Of a DNA stretch of 64,000 nucleotides, positions 18,516 to 25,995 are shown in pieces. Under the pieces are notes generated by a model, which was not told the DNA's origin, did not search any database, and worked only from the letters and a program-made list of their open reading frames with translations. Origin of the DNA: Anaerolineae bacterium. Its GTDB lineage: Bacteria; Chloroflexota; Anaerolineae; 4572-78; J111. Every line of letters begins with the position of its first letter. The first letter of the stretch is position 1. The stretch covers positions 1 through 64,000 of the forward strand of contig JAFGDY010000208.1 in the NCBI GenBank assembly GCA_016931895.1. The letters are read 5' to 3'. The translations under genes were made by a program, and so were the position numbers.

Positions 18516-19265
18516 ATGGGGCTTATAGAAGATTTGATTAACACCCTGCCGGATGGCAAGATTCAGGAAATATGCGTTGGCGCCTTCTGGACGGCGGTAG
18601 TGGTTGATAGCGCCGGGAAGTTGGGCTGTGGGTTGGCGTCAACAATGCGTGATCAAAACCATCATCACCGAGAGGGGCCGGACGTGTCCCATGCCGGCCG
18701 GTTAACGGAATATAGCGCTCGAGAGTTGGCCGAATGGGCTTGCTCTCAAAAATCCATGGAAGCGGCCATTGGCCTGGCCACTCTCAACGCCCTGTTGCCC
18801 CGGCAACCGGAGCTTTGGGTAGACCGCAATGCCGCAGAAGTGATTGCCCAACACGGTGCAGGGAAACGAGTGGCCCTGGTGGGGCATTTCCCCTTTATCC
18901 CCCAATTACAGAAGCAGGTAGACACCTTATGGGTTTTAGAACAGGTTCCCCAGGGCGCGGACCTGCCGGCCAGTGCCGCCTCAGAAGTGATCCCCCAGGC
19001 CGACGTGGTGGCTATCACGGGCACAACTTTGATCAATCACACCTTTGCCAAATTAATCACCCTCTGTCGCCCGGAAGCTCTGGTGTTAGTGCTAGGCCCC
19101 ACCACCCCTCTTTCGCCTATTTTGTTTGATTATAAGGTTGACCTTTTATCCGGCTCGGTGGTTGAAAATATACCGGCCGTACTCAGGGCGGTCAGTCAAG
19201 GAGCGAATTTCCGGCAAGTGCACCGGCAGGGCGTGCGCCTGGTGACAATGCAAGCCACCCAATAG
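18516..19265 (+). CDS. DUF4213/DUF364 protein, putative heavy-metal chelation family
   Basis: A 249-residue protein of the DUF364 family with an N-terminal DUF4213 domain. Residues about 1-90 include VGAFWTAVVVDSAG and the segment GLASTMR; residues about 100-235 form a Rossmann-like domain with VALVGHFPFIP (usual family form GxFPxi), ITGTTLINHT and VLGPTTPLSP. Family structures suggest binding of a metal chelate or anion, but no reaction is established. Family members often sit near molybdenum or iron-uptake genes; none are here. The promoter at 18440-18468 drives it, and the DnaA-box cluster begins 36 bases after its stop codon. Confidence 0.8.
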   Translation: MGLIEDLINTLPDGKIQEICVGAFWTAVVVDSAGKLGCGLASTMRDQNHHHREGPDVSHAGRLTEYSARELAEWACSQKSMEAAIGLATLNALLPRQPELWVDRNAAEVIAQHGAGKRVALVGHFPFIPQLQKQVDTLWVLEQVPQGADLPASAASEVIPQADVVAITGTTLINHTFAKLITLCRPEALVLVLGPTTPLSPILFDYKVDLLSGSVVENIPAVLRAVSQGANFRQVHRQGVRLVTMQATQ

Positions 19266-19300
19266 GCTCACCTTTGCCCGCAAACCAGGGATAATAACCA

Positions 19301-19372
19301 TGTGGATAAAGCCAACCATTCTGTGGATAAATTAAATATTATTGTGGACAACCGGGCTTGCCCTGTGGATAA
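19301..19372 (+). promoter_or_regulatory. Cluster of four direct DnaA boxes at 21-bp spacing
   Basis: TGTGGATAA occurs at 19301-19309, 19322-19330 and 19364-19372, and the variant TGTGGACAA at 19343-19351. These are the reverse complements of TTATCCACA and TTGTCCACA, the consensus DnaA-binding box and a common variant. All four have the same orientation and their starts are exactly 21 bases apart, two helical turns, so DnaA would stack on one face. The second spacer is AT-only (ATTAAATATTAT). Such an arrangement fits a replication origin, a DnaA-titration site or a DnaA-controlled promoter. dnaA and dnaN are not in the window. Confidence 0.8.
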
Positions 19373-19426
19373 ATCATCCCCCGCCAATGGCGTCATTACC
19401 TTCAATTTCTATTCATACCCGGAGCG

Positions 19427-19436
19427 TGATACAATA
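19427..19436 (+). promoter_or_regulatory. Extended -10 promoter for def
   Basis: TG-A-TACAAT is an extended -10 element (TACAAT at 19430-19435). No good -35 box is seen, which is normal for extended -10 promoters. The predicted leader would be about 155 bases and contains the heptad-repeat hairpin ahead of the def start. Confidence 0.45.
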
Positions 19437-19483
19437 TCTGGGATATTTGTTTATTCAGGCCAGGTCACATTTTGACCTAAAAG

Positions 19484-19538
19484 AGCGACGAATGACGAAC
19501 AAGTAAAGTTGGTCATTGGTCGTTCGTCGTTGGTCGTA
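19484..19538. repeat. Heptad-repeat hairpin array, copy B
   Basis: Left arm GCGACGAATGACGAAC, right arm made of TTGGTCA, TTGGTCG, TTCGTCG and TTGGTCG units, which are the reverse complement of the GACNAAY heptad. The arms can pair. It lies 60 bases upstream of def and 110 bases downstream of the DnaA boxes. Confidence 0.75.
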
Positions 19539-19597
19539 TTACTGAGCCGTTAAGCTTAACTGTAGAGGGGCCTGACTCGTGATAGGGAGAGCAATAA

Positions 19598-20161
19598 ATG
19601 GCTGTTAGAGACATTGTATTATACGCTAAAAATGAAACCGCCCTGCGCAAAAAAAGCGAGCCAGTGCGGGTGGTCAACCGGCGGATAAAAAAATTGATCA
19701 GGGATTTAAAGGACACCCTGGCGGTGCATCCCGAAGGCATTGGTTTGGCTGCCCCGCAGATCAACGTTCACCAACGCATCGTGGTGGTGCGCCTGGGCAG
19801 TCGTAATGAAAACGGCCAGGAACCGGACCCGCCGATAGCCTTGGTTAATCCCGAAATCATCGAGGCCAGCGACCCCCAAAAAGACTTTGACGGTTGTCTC
19901 AGTTTTCCCGGCCTGTTTGCCGAAACCACCCGCCCCCATTATTTACGGGTTAAGGGTTTGAATGAATATGGCAAACCCTTTGACCGCATTTTTGAGGATT
20001 TTGATGCCGTGTTGGTGCATCACGAAATAGACCACCTGGAGGGCATCCTCTTTATTGACCGGCTGGACAGCATAGATGATTTGTACCGGGTGGAGGAGGA
20101 CGAAGAAGGCCAGTTAGTGCGGGTCCCGGTGGCGGCCAGAGAGAGGAACTATGGACTTTGA
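19598..20161 (+). CDS. def: Peptide deformylase
   Basis: A 187-residue iron/zinc enzyme that removes the formyl group from the initiator methionine of new proteins. The three family motifs are present: GIGLAAPQ (residues 47-54), DGCLSFPG with metal ligand Cys100 (usual form EGCLSVPG, so Asp and Phe replace Glu and Val), and HEIDH (142-146) with two His ligands and the catalytic Glu143. Length is normal. Its last 11 bases overlap the start of the methyltransferase gene. A fmt gene, often its neighbour, is not in the window. Confidence 0.96.
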   Translation: MAVRDIVLYAKNETALRKKSEPVRVVNRRIKKLIRDLKDTLAVHPEGIGLAAPQINVHQRIVVVRLGSRNENGQEPDPPIALVNPEIIEASDPQKDFDGCLSFPGLFAETTRPHYLRVKGLNEYGKPFDRIFEDFDAVLVHHEIDHLEGILFIDRLDSIDDLYRVEEDEEGQLVRVPVAARERNYGL

Positions 20162-20717
20162 CCATTTTTCTCTGCTGGCCCCGGTTTACGACCGTGTTTT
20201 TAACCACAAAGACCTGACCCGATTAAAAACACTCCTGGCTTTGCCCACCGCAGGCCGCCTGTTAGATGCCGGCGGTGGCACCGGCCGGGTGGCCCAGGAG
20301 TTGGTCGGATTGGCCGGCCAAATTGTGGTAACCGATATATCCAGTGGGATGTTGGGGAAGGCTGTTCAAAAAAAGGGGCTTGCGCCCCTGCAAGCCCACG
20401 CCGAGCTATTTCCCTTTGCCGAGGCCAGTTTTGCCCGCATTTTGGTAGTGGACGCTTTTCACCACTTTTGTAATCAGCGCGAAGCGGCGGCTGAACTCTG
20501 GCGGGTGTTAGCTCCCGGCGGGCGGCTGGTCATTGAAGAACCCAACATCGAAACCTGGCCGGTCAAACTGATTGCCCTGGCCGAAAAATTGGCCCTGATG
20601 CGCAGCCACTTTTATGCGCCCCACGAGATCAAAACGATGTTCCAGCCTCTCAACGCCTCCGTTGAAATCCACACCGACCGGCCATACACAGCCTGGGTGG
20701 TGATCCAGAAACAATAG
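20151..20717 (+). CDS. Class I SAM-dependent methyltransferase
   Basis: A 188-residue UbiE/Methyltransf_11-type enzyme. The SAM-binding motif I is LLDAGGGTGRVAQEL (about residues 36-50), followed by VVTDISSGML (motif with acidic ribose ligand) and LVVDAFHHFCN, RVLAPGGRLVIEEPN. The substrate is not evident. The gene starts inside def by 11 bases and so is almost certainly translated from the same mRNA. It is shorter than typical UbiE (about 230-250). Confidence 0.85.
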   Translation: MDFDHFSLLAPVYDRVFNHKDLTRLKTLLALPTAGRLLDAGGGTGRVAQELVGLAGQIVVTDISSGMLGKAVQKKGLAPLQAHAELFPFAEASFARILVVDAFHHFCNQREAAAELWRVLAPGGRLVIEEPNIETWPVKLIALAEKLALMRSHFYAPHEIKTMFQPLNASVEIHTDRPYTAWVVIQKQ

Positions 20718-20726
20718 CGATAGCTT

Positions 20727-21644
20727 TTACGGCCTCACCGCCACATTGCCGGGCCGGCGCCAGCCTATACTCTTGAAGATTTCATTGACCACCATCACCC
20801 CCACTAAAATCAATACGCAGCCAGCATAAGCGCTCCACCCCAATTGTTCGTTCAGGATAACGACCCCCAAGACCACCCCAATGGAGGGCGCCAGATAGGT
20901 GACCATAGACACGTAGGTGGCGCTGGTTCTTTCTAAAAGGCGGTAATAAATAATAAAGGCTATGGCCGTGCCTAAAACGGACAGGCCCAGCAACGATCCC
21001 ACCGCCGGCCACGAGGGCAGGGGGTGACGGAAAGGTTTTTCAATAAGCAGCGACAGCGGCAGCAGGTAAATAGTGGCCACGGCCAATTGGGCCGTGGGTG
21101 CAACCAGGGGCGGCAAACCCCGCAAATGGCGGCGCACATAAACCAGGCCAATGCCATAACTGGCTGCCGCCATAGTGATGGCTAACAAGCCCCAGGTGGT
21201 GGCATGCACGCCGCCCCACAGCGACGGCGAAATCAGCAGCGACAGACCGGCAAAACCCACCAGAGTGCCCATCACTTTTACCGGCGTCATACGGTCATCG
21301 GCAGTAAAAAAGTGGGCCAGGATGATGGTAAAGAGAGGCGTAGTGCCGTTAAGGATAGCAGCCAGGGCGCTATCAATGTATTGTTCGCCCCAACTAAAAA
21401 GAACAAAGGGCAGGGCATTGGAGAAAAAACCAACCACGGCAAAATGTTTCCAAATCCGGCCCGGACCGGGTAAATTTTTCCCCTGCCCACGCAAAACGGC
21501 ATAGAGCAGCAACGTGGCTATCCCCACCCGGCTCATGGCCAGAGTAATGGGCGGAATATCGCCCACGGCTACTTTAATAAACAAAAAAGAAGGCCCCCAC
21601 AAACAGGCCAAAAATATCAACCACAGAAAATTTCTAAACCCCAT
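20727..21644 (-). CDS. DMT/EamA family exporter
   Basis: A 305-residue inner-membrane transporter with ten predicted helices in two EamA repeats (first about 5-140, second about 155-290). Recognisable segments are LACLWGPSFLFIKVA at the N-terminus and LERTSATYVSMVTYLAPSIG in the second repeat, both typical of the drug/metabolite transporter superfamily. The substrate is probably an amino acid or similar metabolite, judged only from the Lrp/AsnC regulator gene read in the same direction 155 bases upstream. The region 21645-21799 between the two holds no gene. Confidence 0.9.
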   Translation of the reverse strand: MGFRNFLWLIFLACLWGPSFLFIKVAVGDIPPITLAMSRVGIATLLLYAVLRGQGKNLPGPGRIWKHFAVVGFFSNALPFVLFSWGEQYIDSALAAILNGTTPLFTIILAHFFTADDRMTPVKVMGTLVGFAGLSLLISPSLWGGVHATTWGLLAITMAAASYGIGLVYVRRHLRGLPPLVAPTAQLAVATIYLLPLSLLIEKPFRHPLPSWPAVGSLLGLSVLGTAIAFIIYYRLLERTSATYVSMVTYLAPSIGVVLGVVILNEQLGWSAYAGCVLILVGVMVVNEIFKSIGWRRPGNVAVRP

Positions 21645-21799
21645 TTTTGACTCCCCAAAAAATAGTGAAGGGTGAAATATTAATTGTGAATTCTTTACGG
21701 CGGCGGTTCAGTGTTGGCTAAATCGCTAACGCGCCGGATCGCAACTTGCTGAATGGCTGAAGCGCCGGTGTATTTTTGCCCCCCTGCTTTCACCGTTGA

Positions 21800-22279
21800 T
21801 CAGGAATCGGGCGGCAAGCCGGGCGTTATCTTTGTAGTTTCTTTAAACGTGGAAAGCACAATGCTGGTGGTTGTTCTGGAAACCTGCGCATTGCAGCGGA
21901 TACGCTCGATCAGCTTTTCCAAATCTCGCGGGCTGGCCGCCCGCACCTTTAAAATGTAACAATCTTCACCGGCCACGCCATGACACTCCAATACGTCCGG
22001 CTCGGCCCGGCAGATATGCCTCACGCTATTTTTTGATTCAAGATAATCCGCCGAGACAGCACTTAAAGTCAGACGGATAAAGGCCATAATGGGCTTGCCT
22101 AAAGCTTCGGGCCGGACCACGGCCATGTAACCTTTGATGATCCCCTTCTTTTCCAATTTTTTGACCCGCTCGTAAACCGTGGAGGCAGGTAATCCTACTT
22201 TTTCGGCCAGGGCTGCGTTGGAAAGACGGCCATCCTCTTGCAACAAGGAGACGATTTGGCGATCAATTTCGTCTAACAT
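21800..22279 (-). CDS. Lrp/AsnC family transcriptional regulator
   Basis: A 159-residue regulator. The N-terminal winged HTH reads LDEIDRQIVSLLQEDGR followed by SNAALAEKVGLPASTVYERV; the C-terminal half is the ligand-binding RAM/ACT-like domain with VLECHGVAGEDCYILKV. The start at 22279 gives the canonical MLDEIDR N-terminus; a longer in-frame version beginning at 22327 is possible but has no better ribosome site. Lrp-type proteins sense amino acids as octamers. The downstream EamA exporter on the same strand is the likely target. It has no sign of truncation. Confidence 0.9.
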   Translation of the reverse strand: MLDEIDRQIVSLLQEDGRLSNAALAEKVGLPASTVYERVKKLEKKGIIKGYMAVVRPEALGKPIMAFIRLTLSAVSADYLESKNSVRHICRAEPDVLECHGVAGEDCYILKVRAASPRDLEKLIERIRCNAQVSRTTTSIVLSTFKETTKITPGLPPDS

Positions 22280-22604
22280 TCGGAAAATCATCCATAGTTT
22301 CGTATATTTTTTGAAAAATGACGACAATGCCGAAGATTATACGGCAAGAAACTCCCTTTGTCAACGGGCCAATCAGGGGAATTTTGATGAGGCCAATTTG
22401 CGTGAGGCGAGAGGGGATGACCAACGACCAAAGACGAACGACAAACGACGGGCGCATATAATCGTCAGGGAGGGAATTCACCTGTACGGGATTCCCGGCT
22501 CATGTCATTTCGAGTGGAGCGTAGGAAGCCTGGCGGCTGTAGCGGAATCAGAAATCTCCTTGTATTAAGGCCGGCCGGCAACCGGCAGCCCAAAAGCTGT
22601 GAGT
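22280..22604. other. Intergenic region with heptad array C and a dispersed repeat fragment
   Basis: No gene is seen between the Lrp gene and the end of the amidase gene. It holds a one-orientation heptad array at 22416-22454 (AACGACC, AAAGACG, AACGACA, AACGACG units) and, at about 22503-22562, a fragment beginning TGTCATTTCGAG and ending AGAAATCTCCTTG that matches parts of the 52734-52933 element. Confidence 0.6.
22416..22454. repeat. Heptad-repeat array, copy C (single orientation)
   Basis: Units GATGACC, AACGACC, AAAGACG, AACGACA and AACGACG follow without gaps, keeping the 7-base period while varying the fourth and seventh positions of the GACNAAY unit. Unlike copies A, B and D there is no facing arm. 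Confidence 0.7.
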
Positions 22605-24908
22605 TTACTGCAAGGTTTTAAACCGCTTGCCCTGCGCTGCCAACTCCTCCAACAGGCGGCGCGTGTCCGTTTCGGTGGGGCCGGCCAGCCGCTCAACCTG
22701 GCAGCCGGCGGCCAGGAGGGTCTGTTCGGCGTCGGCGGGCACGCCGCCCGTGCCGCCAACAATGGTGACATACCGGGCCAATTTGGCCTCTTCCAGAGAA
22801 AAGCCAATGGTGGGGGCAAATTTTTCAATGTAATCCATGGCTCCGCGCAAATCCCACTCGGCCCAATTGCCCGGCCCGCGATGCCACAAGAGCAGGTAAT
22901 GTTCAATCGGTTTGGCGGTAGGGGTTGGCGTGGGGGTGGGGGTGGGCGTAATCACCGGCCCGCCGCCGGCCATGAGATTGCTCACTTGTTGCAGGAGCGG
23001 CCCCTTCCAGGTAGGCCAGGTGGCACCGGGACTGCCGGTTTTGACCAAATCGCTATAGCCAACAATTTGGTCAACCGTAATGCCAAACTCCGTTACCAGT
23101 TGGGCCAGCAGGGCTGCGGCTGCGTCCAGTTGTTGTTGGGGAGGGGTGGTATCGGTAAAGTTGCCAATCAGGCACACGCCAATGCTGTCGTTGCTAAAAT
23201 TACCGGCATGTGAAGAAACTACTTCCAGCGGTTGGGTCTGGTAAATCTGGCCCTGGTCGGTAACGCAGTAATGATAGGTGATACCGGGCAACCCCCGATT
23301 GTTGACCTGGTACTCGGCAATGCGCTGCACCGATACATTGGGCGGCGTGGCCGTATGGTGCAGAATAATGCGGCGAATGGCCGTCCGCGCCCGCCGCGGG
23401 TATTGCGAGGCCGGAAAGCCGGCCAATTGGGCGCTAACATCCTGGATTTGCGCCGAAACCGTCGGCCCAATTTGCACCCCCGGGCTGACCGTGACCGGAC
23501 TGACCAATAAGCCGGCATCGCCCTGGCTGGTGAACCAGGAAACTTGCTCATGCAGCATATCCCAGCGCAGGTGATACGTACCCGGCGTATCGGGCGTGCG
23601 CAGCCGGGCCAGCAGGGTGACGGTTTCGCCGGGGGGCGTGTCGGCCGGCAGGGGGTTGTGAAAATCAAATTCAGGTGAAAAAGCGACCATCTGGCCGGCG
23701 GTGTTATACCACTGAAAACCCAGGCGAAAGGGATTGCTGCCGCCGCTGGTCCAGGTCAGTCGGCCTACGTTTTGCACCGTAATGTTTACGCTCAAGGTCT
23801 GGGCCGGCGGCACGCTGGTGGGGGTATTGTGATTGAAAAAACGAGTCCGGTAATCGTACTGCGTGGTGGCCATGCCTGCTGCTACAGAAGGATCCCATTG
23901 ATAATCCATTTTGATTGCCTCGCTAAAATCTTTTTGTACGCCAAGTTTGCCCTCAATATACCACTCATCATCGCGCGACCAGCGATACAGGACCATACAA
24001 CGGATTTGCTGGTTGCCCGCCTGATTCCAATCATTGATTTCCCGATAAGCGTTTTGAACCCAGCCGCTATTCACATCGGGCCATCTCACCCCGCCAGGGT
24101 CCTGATCGCCATTGGCTTCGGTGAGATAAACGGGGAGATGTTTGAACAGATAGGGAATGGCGTTCATCTGATCGCGGTAGGTGCGGAAGTTGTAAAAATA
24201 TTTACTAAATTCCGGCGGGGTGGTCATTTTTTCATTGTTAAAAACCAGTTGGGGCTGATAGCCATGGGAATAGGCATGAATGGCTACGCCGTCGCAGTTT
24301 TCAGCCCCAATGGCTAACAGGATGTCCCGCAAGTATTTAATAAAATCTCCCCAAAACGCCTGGGGGCCATTGGGGATCTTGTTGGCCGAATACTTGCCTT
24401 GGGGGTCAGCGTCATAATAGGTTTCAGCGTTCCAGGGGCCAATGGCGCCCACTATCACCTGATCATTTTGATGACCCGGCAGCCGGTGGATGGCCTCCCG
24501 GCAAAGCCTGTAACAGTCGGCATACTGACGGGGTGTAATCGGTTCGGGCTGGCCAGTGCCGGGACGGCGGGGCTGCTCTCGTTCCAAATTCATCTCATTG
24601 CCAATAATCCAGATGTGCGCGCCGGACGAGTGGCGCACAAAGTTGGCCACCCGTTGGGCAAAATCCTGATATTTGCCGGGATGGGGAATGGTGCCGTCGG
24701 AGCCGTAAGCGTGGTTGAGCCGCACCAGCACGCCAAAGCCCTGATCGGTCAAATCCTGGTAGTAACCGCCGCCTTGGTCGTTGGGATTGGCCCCCAATTT
24801 TTCGGTAACCAGCACCCAGCCCCTGGCCTGGCCGTTAGCCAGCATCAAGCGTTCGCCACCCCGGTCGTGCAGGCCATAGATGTAGGCAGATTCACCCGGA
24901 ACAGCCAT
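22605..24908 (-). CDS. Multidomain protein: TIM-barrel glycosidase-like, Ig-like and N-acetylmuramoyl-L-alanine amidase
   Basis: A 767-residue protein beginning MAVPGESAYIYG at 24908, with GAGGA five bases upstream; a 101-residue upstream extension is open but would run through the pentapeptide gene on the other strand and is rejected. Residues about 1-340 look like a glycoside-hydrolase TIM barrel (IWIIGNEMNLE and VYLTEANGDQDPG hold candidate acid/base and nucleophile Glu residues). Residues about 350-470 resemble an NBR1-type Ig-like domain (NITVQNVGRLTW). Residues about 485-645 form an amidase_2/PGRP domain with zinc ligands in LHHTATPP and YHYCVTDQGQIYQ. A TP-repeat linker then leads to an unrecognised C-terminal domain of about 105 residues. 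No signal peptide is visible, which is odd for a peptidoglycan enzyme. Confidence 0.8.
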   Translation of the reverse strand: MAVPGESAYIYGLHDRGGERLMLANGQARGWVLVTEKLGANPNDQGGGYYQDLTDQGFGVLVRLNHAYGSDGTIPHPGKYQDFAQRVANFVRHSSGAHIWIIGNEMNLEREQPRRPGTGQPEPITPRQYADCYRLCREAIHRLPGHQNDQVIVGAIGPWNAETYYDADPQGKYSANKIPNGPQAFWGDFIKYLRDILLAIGAENCDGVAIHAYSHGYQPQLVFNNEKMTTPPEFSKYFYNFRTYRDQMNAIPYLFKHLPVYLTEANGDQDPGGVRWPDVNSGWVQNAYREINDWNQAGNQQIRCMVLYRWSRDDEWYIEGKLGVQKDFSEAIKMDYQWDPSVAAGMATTQYDYRTRFFNHNTPTSVPPAQTLSVNITVQNVGRLTWTSGGSNPFRLGFQWYNTAGQMVAFSPEFDFHNPLPADTPPGETVTLLARLRTPDTPGTYHLRWDMLHEQVSWFTSQGDAGLLVSPVTVSPGVQIGPTVSAQIQDVSAQLAGFPASQYPRRARTAIRRIILHHTATPPNVSVQRIAEYQVNNRGLPGITYHYCVTDQGQIYQTQPLEVVSSHAGNFSNDSIGVCLIGNFTDTTPPQQQLDAAAALLAQLVTEFGITVDQIVGYSDLVKTGSPGATWPTWKGPLLQQVSNLMAGGGPVITPTPTPTPTPTAKPIEHYLLLWHRGPGNWAEWDLRGAMDYIEKFAPTIGFSLEEAKLARYVTIVGGTGGVPADAEQTLLAAGCQVERLAGPTETDTRRLLEELAAQGKRFKTLQ

Positions 24909-25037
24909 AGAATCCTCAGTAACGGAGTTTGACAGTTGAATTATAACCGAAAATAACGGATGGGGGAAGTTTGGATATTTTTTTTGACATAATACCAAGA
25001 CTTTTAGGGCCTGGGGAGAATGTGACCAATGGCCCGG

Positions 25038-25067
25038 TTGAAAGTCGGCCTTGATTGTTGTACAATC
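25038..25067 (+). promoter_or_regulatory. Promoter with overlapping palindrome for the pentapeptide gene
   Basis: TTGAAA (25038-25043), 17-base spacer, TACAAT (25061-25066). The -10 sits inside a perfect inverted repeat GATTGT-TGT-ACAATC (25053-25067), a plausible repressor site. Transcription would start near 25073, about 25 bases before the ATG at 25098. Confidence 0.55.
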
Positions 25068-25097
25068 GAAGGGCAGGTCATAAAATAGGAGCAGCCT

Positions 25098-25985
25098 ATG
25101 GATGCCCAAGCACTGATCGCTCTTTACAAAAATGGCGAAAGATTTTTTCAAGGGGTCTACCTCAACCGGGCCGATCTGGACGGGGTTGATTTGAGCGGGG
25201 CCAATCTGCAAGGGGCGACCCTGAGTGGCGCCCGCTTACAGGGGGCCAACTTGGCCGGAGCCAACCTGAGCAAAACTGATTTGAGTTGGGCTTATTTGAG
25301 CGGGGCCAACCTCAACCGGGCCAATCTCAGCGGGGCCAATTTGCACGATGCGTTTTGCATGGGCACTGATTTGAGGGGCACTGATCTTGGCCAGGCCGAC
25401 CTGCGCGGAACCTATTTACAGCAGGCCGAGATTGATGAGACCACGCAGCTTGATCCCAAATGGCGTTTGGTCTGGCAAATCGCCAATCAAACGGTCAAGG
25501 GGCAAGATTTCAGCCAAGCCGACTTGAGCCAGGCCAATTTACAGGGCCTTGACCTGACCAAAATCAGCCTGGTTGGGGCCAATCTTCAGGGCGCCAATTT
25601 GGTAACGTCTCACCTGGCGGGGGCCAATCTGGATGGGGCCAATCTCAAGGAAGCCAATTTAAGTGGGGCCAATCTGCGCGGCGCAGATTTGAGCAAGGCC
25701 ACGTTGCACGGGGCTAAATTGCAGGGCGCAAATCTGAGCGGGGCTATTCTAAAGCAAACTGACCTCAAAGAAGCCAATCTCAGCGGAGCTAATTTAAGCG
25801 GCGCGGTTTTACAACAAGCCAATTTGAGCCAGGCAATTCTGGTAAAAGTGAACTTAAGCGGGGCGGTGGTCAGTCAAAGTGATTTGAGCCAGGCCAGCCT
25901 GGAAGGCATAAATTTAAGCGAGGCCAACGTGGAAAGGGTCAACCTGGCCGGAGCCATTATGCCCGACGGCACCCTGCACGCCTGA
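25098..25985 (+). CDS. Pentapeptide repeat protein
   Basis: A 295-residue protein built almost wholly of A(N/D)LxG-type pentapeptides, which fold as a right-handed quadrilateral beta-helix. The first block (about residues 20-110) is broken by a non-repeat insert TTQLDPKWRLVWQIANQ (about 114-131) and followed by a longer second block to the C-terminus. The same style of insert is seen in pentapeptide proteins of cyanobacteria and Chloroflexota. There is no signal peptide or membrane helix. Some pentapeptide proteins mimic DNA and protect gyrase; most have no known role and nothing here favours one. AGGAG precedes the ATG. Confidence 0.93.
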   Translation: MDAQALIALYKNGERFFQGVYLNRADLDGVDLSGANLQGATLSGARLQGANLAGANLSKTDLSWAYLSGANLNRANLSGANLHDAFCMGTDLRGTDLGQADLRGTYLQQAEIDETTQLDPKWRLVWQIANQTVKGQDFSQADLSQANLQGLDLTKISLVGANLQGANLVTSHLAGANLDGANLKEANLSGANLRGADLSKATLHGAKLQGANLSGAILKQTDLKEANLSGANLSGAVLQQANLSQAILVKVNLSGAVVSQSDLSQASLEGINLSEANVERVNLAGAIMPDGTLHA

Positions 25986-25995
25986 GCCGGTTTGC

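Larger units (their letters stand above)
19266..19597. other. Intergenic region with DnaA boxes, extended -10 promoter and heptad hairpin
   Basis: This 332-base gap holds three separate signals: four DnaA boxes at 21-bp steps (19301-19372), a TGATACAAT extended -10 element (19428-19436 region) followed by a small palindrome GGTCA-N5-TGACC (19463-19477), and a heptad-repeat hairpin (19484-19538). No coding region is seen. Confidence 0.7.

Noticed and set aside
19301-19372. Possible CRISPR or iteron array, because repeats recur every 21 bp
   Set aside because: The repeat unit is only 9 bases with unrelated 12-base spacers, far too short for CRISPR, and it matches the DnaA box consensus. No Cas genes or plasmid replication gene are present.
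22605-25211. A longer form of the amidase gene starting at 25211
   Set aside because: The extra 101 residues would be read from DNA of the plus-strand pentapeptide gene and its promoter, and the GAGGA-supported ATG at 24908 fits better.
25098-25985. DNA-level tandem repeats of about 15 bases
   Set aside because: They simply encode the A(N/D)LxG pentapeptides and vary by codon, so they are protein repeats.
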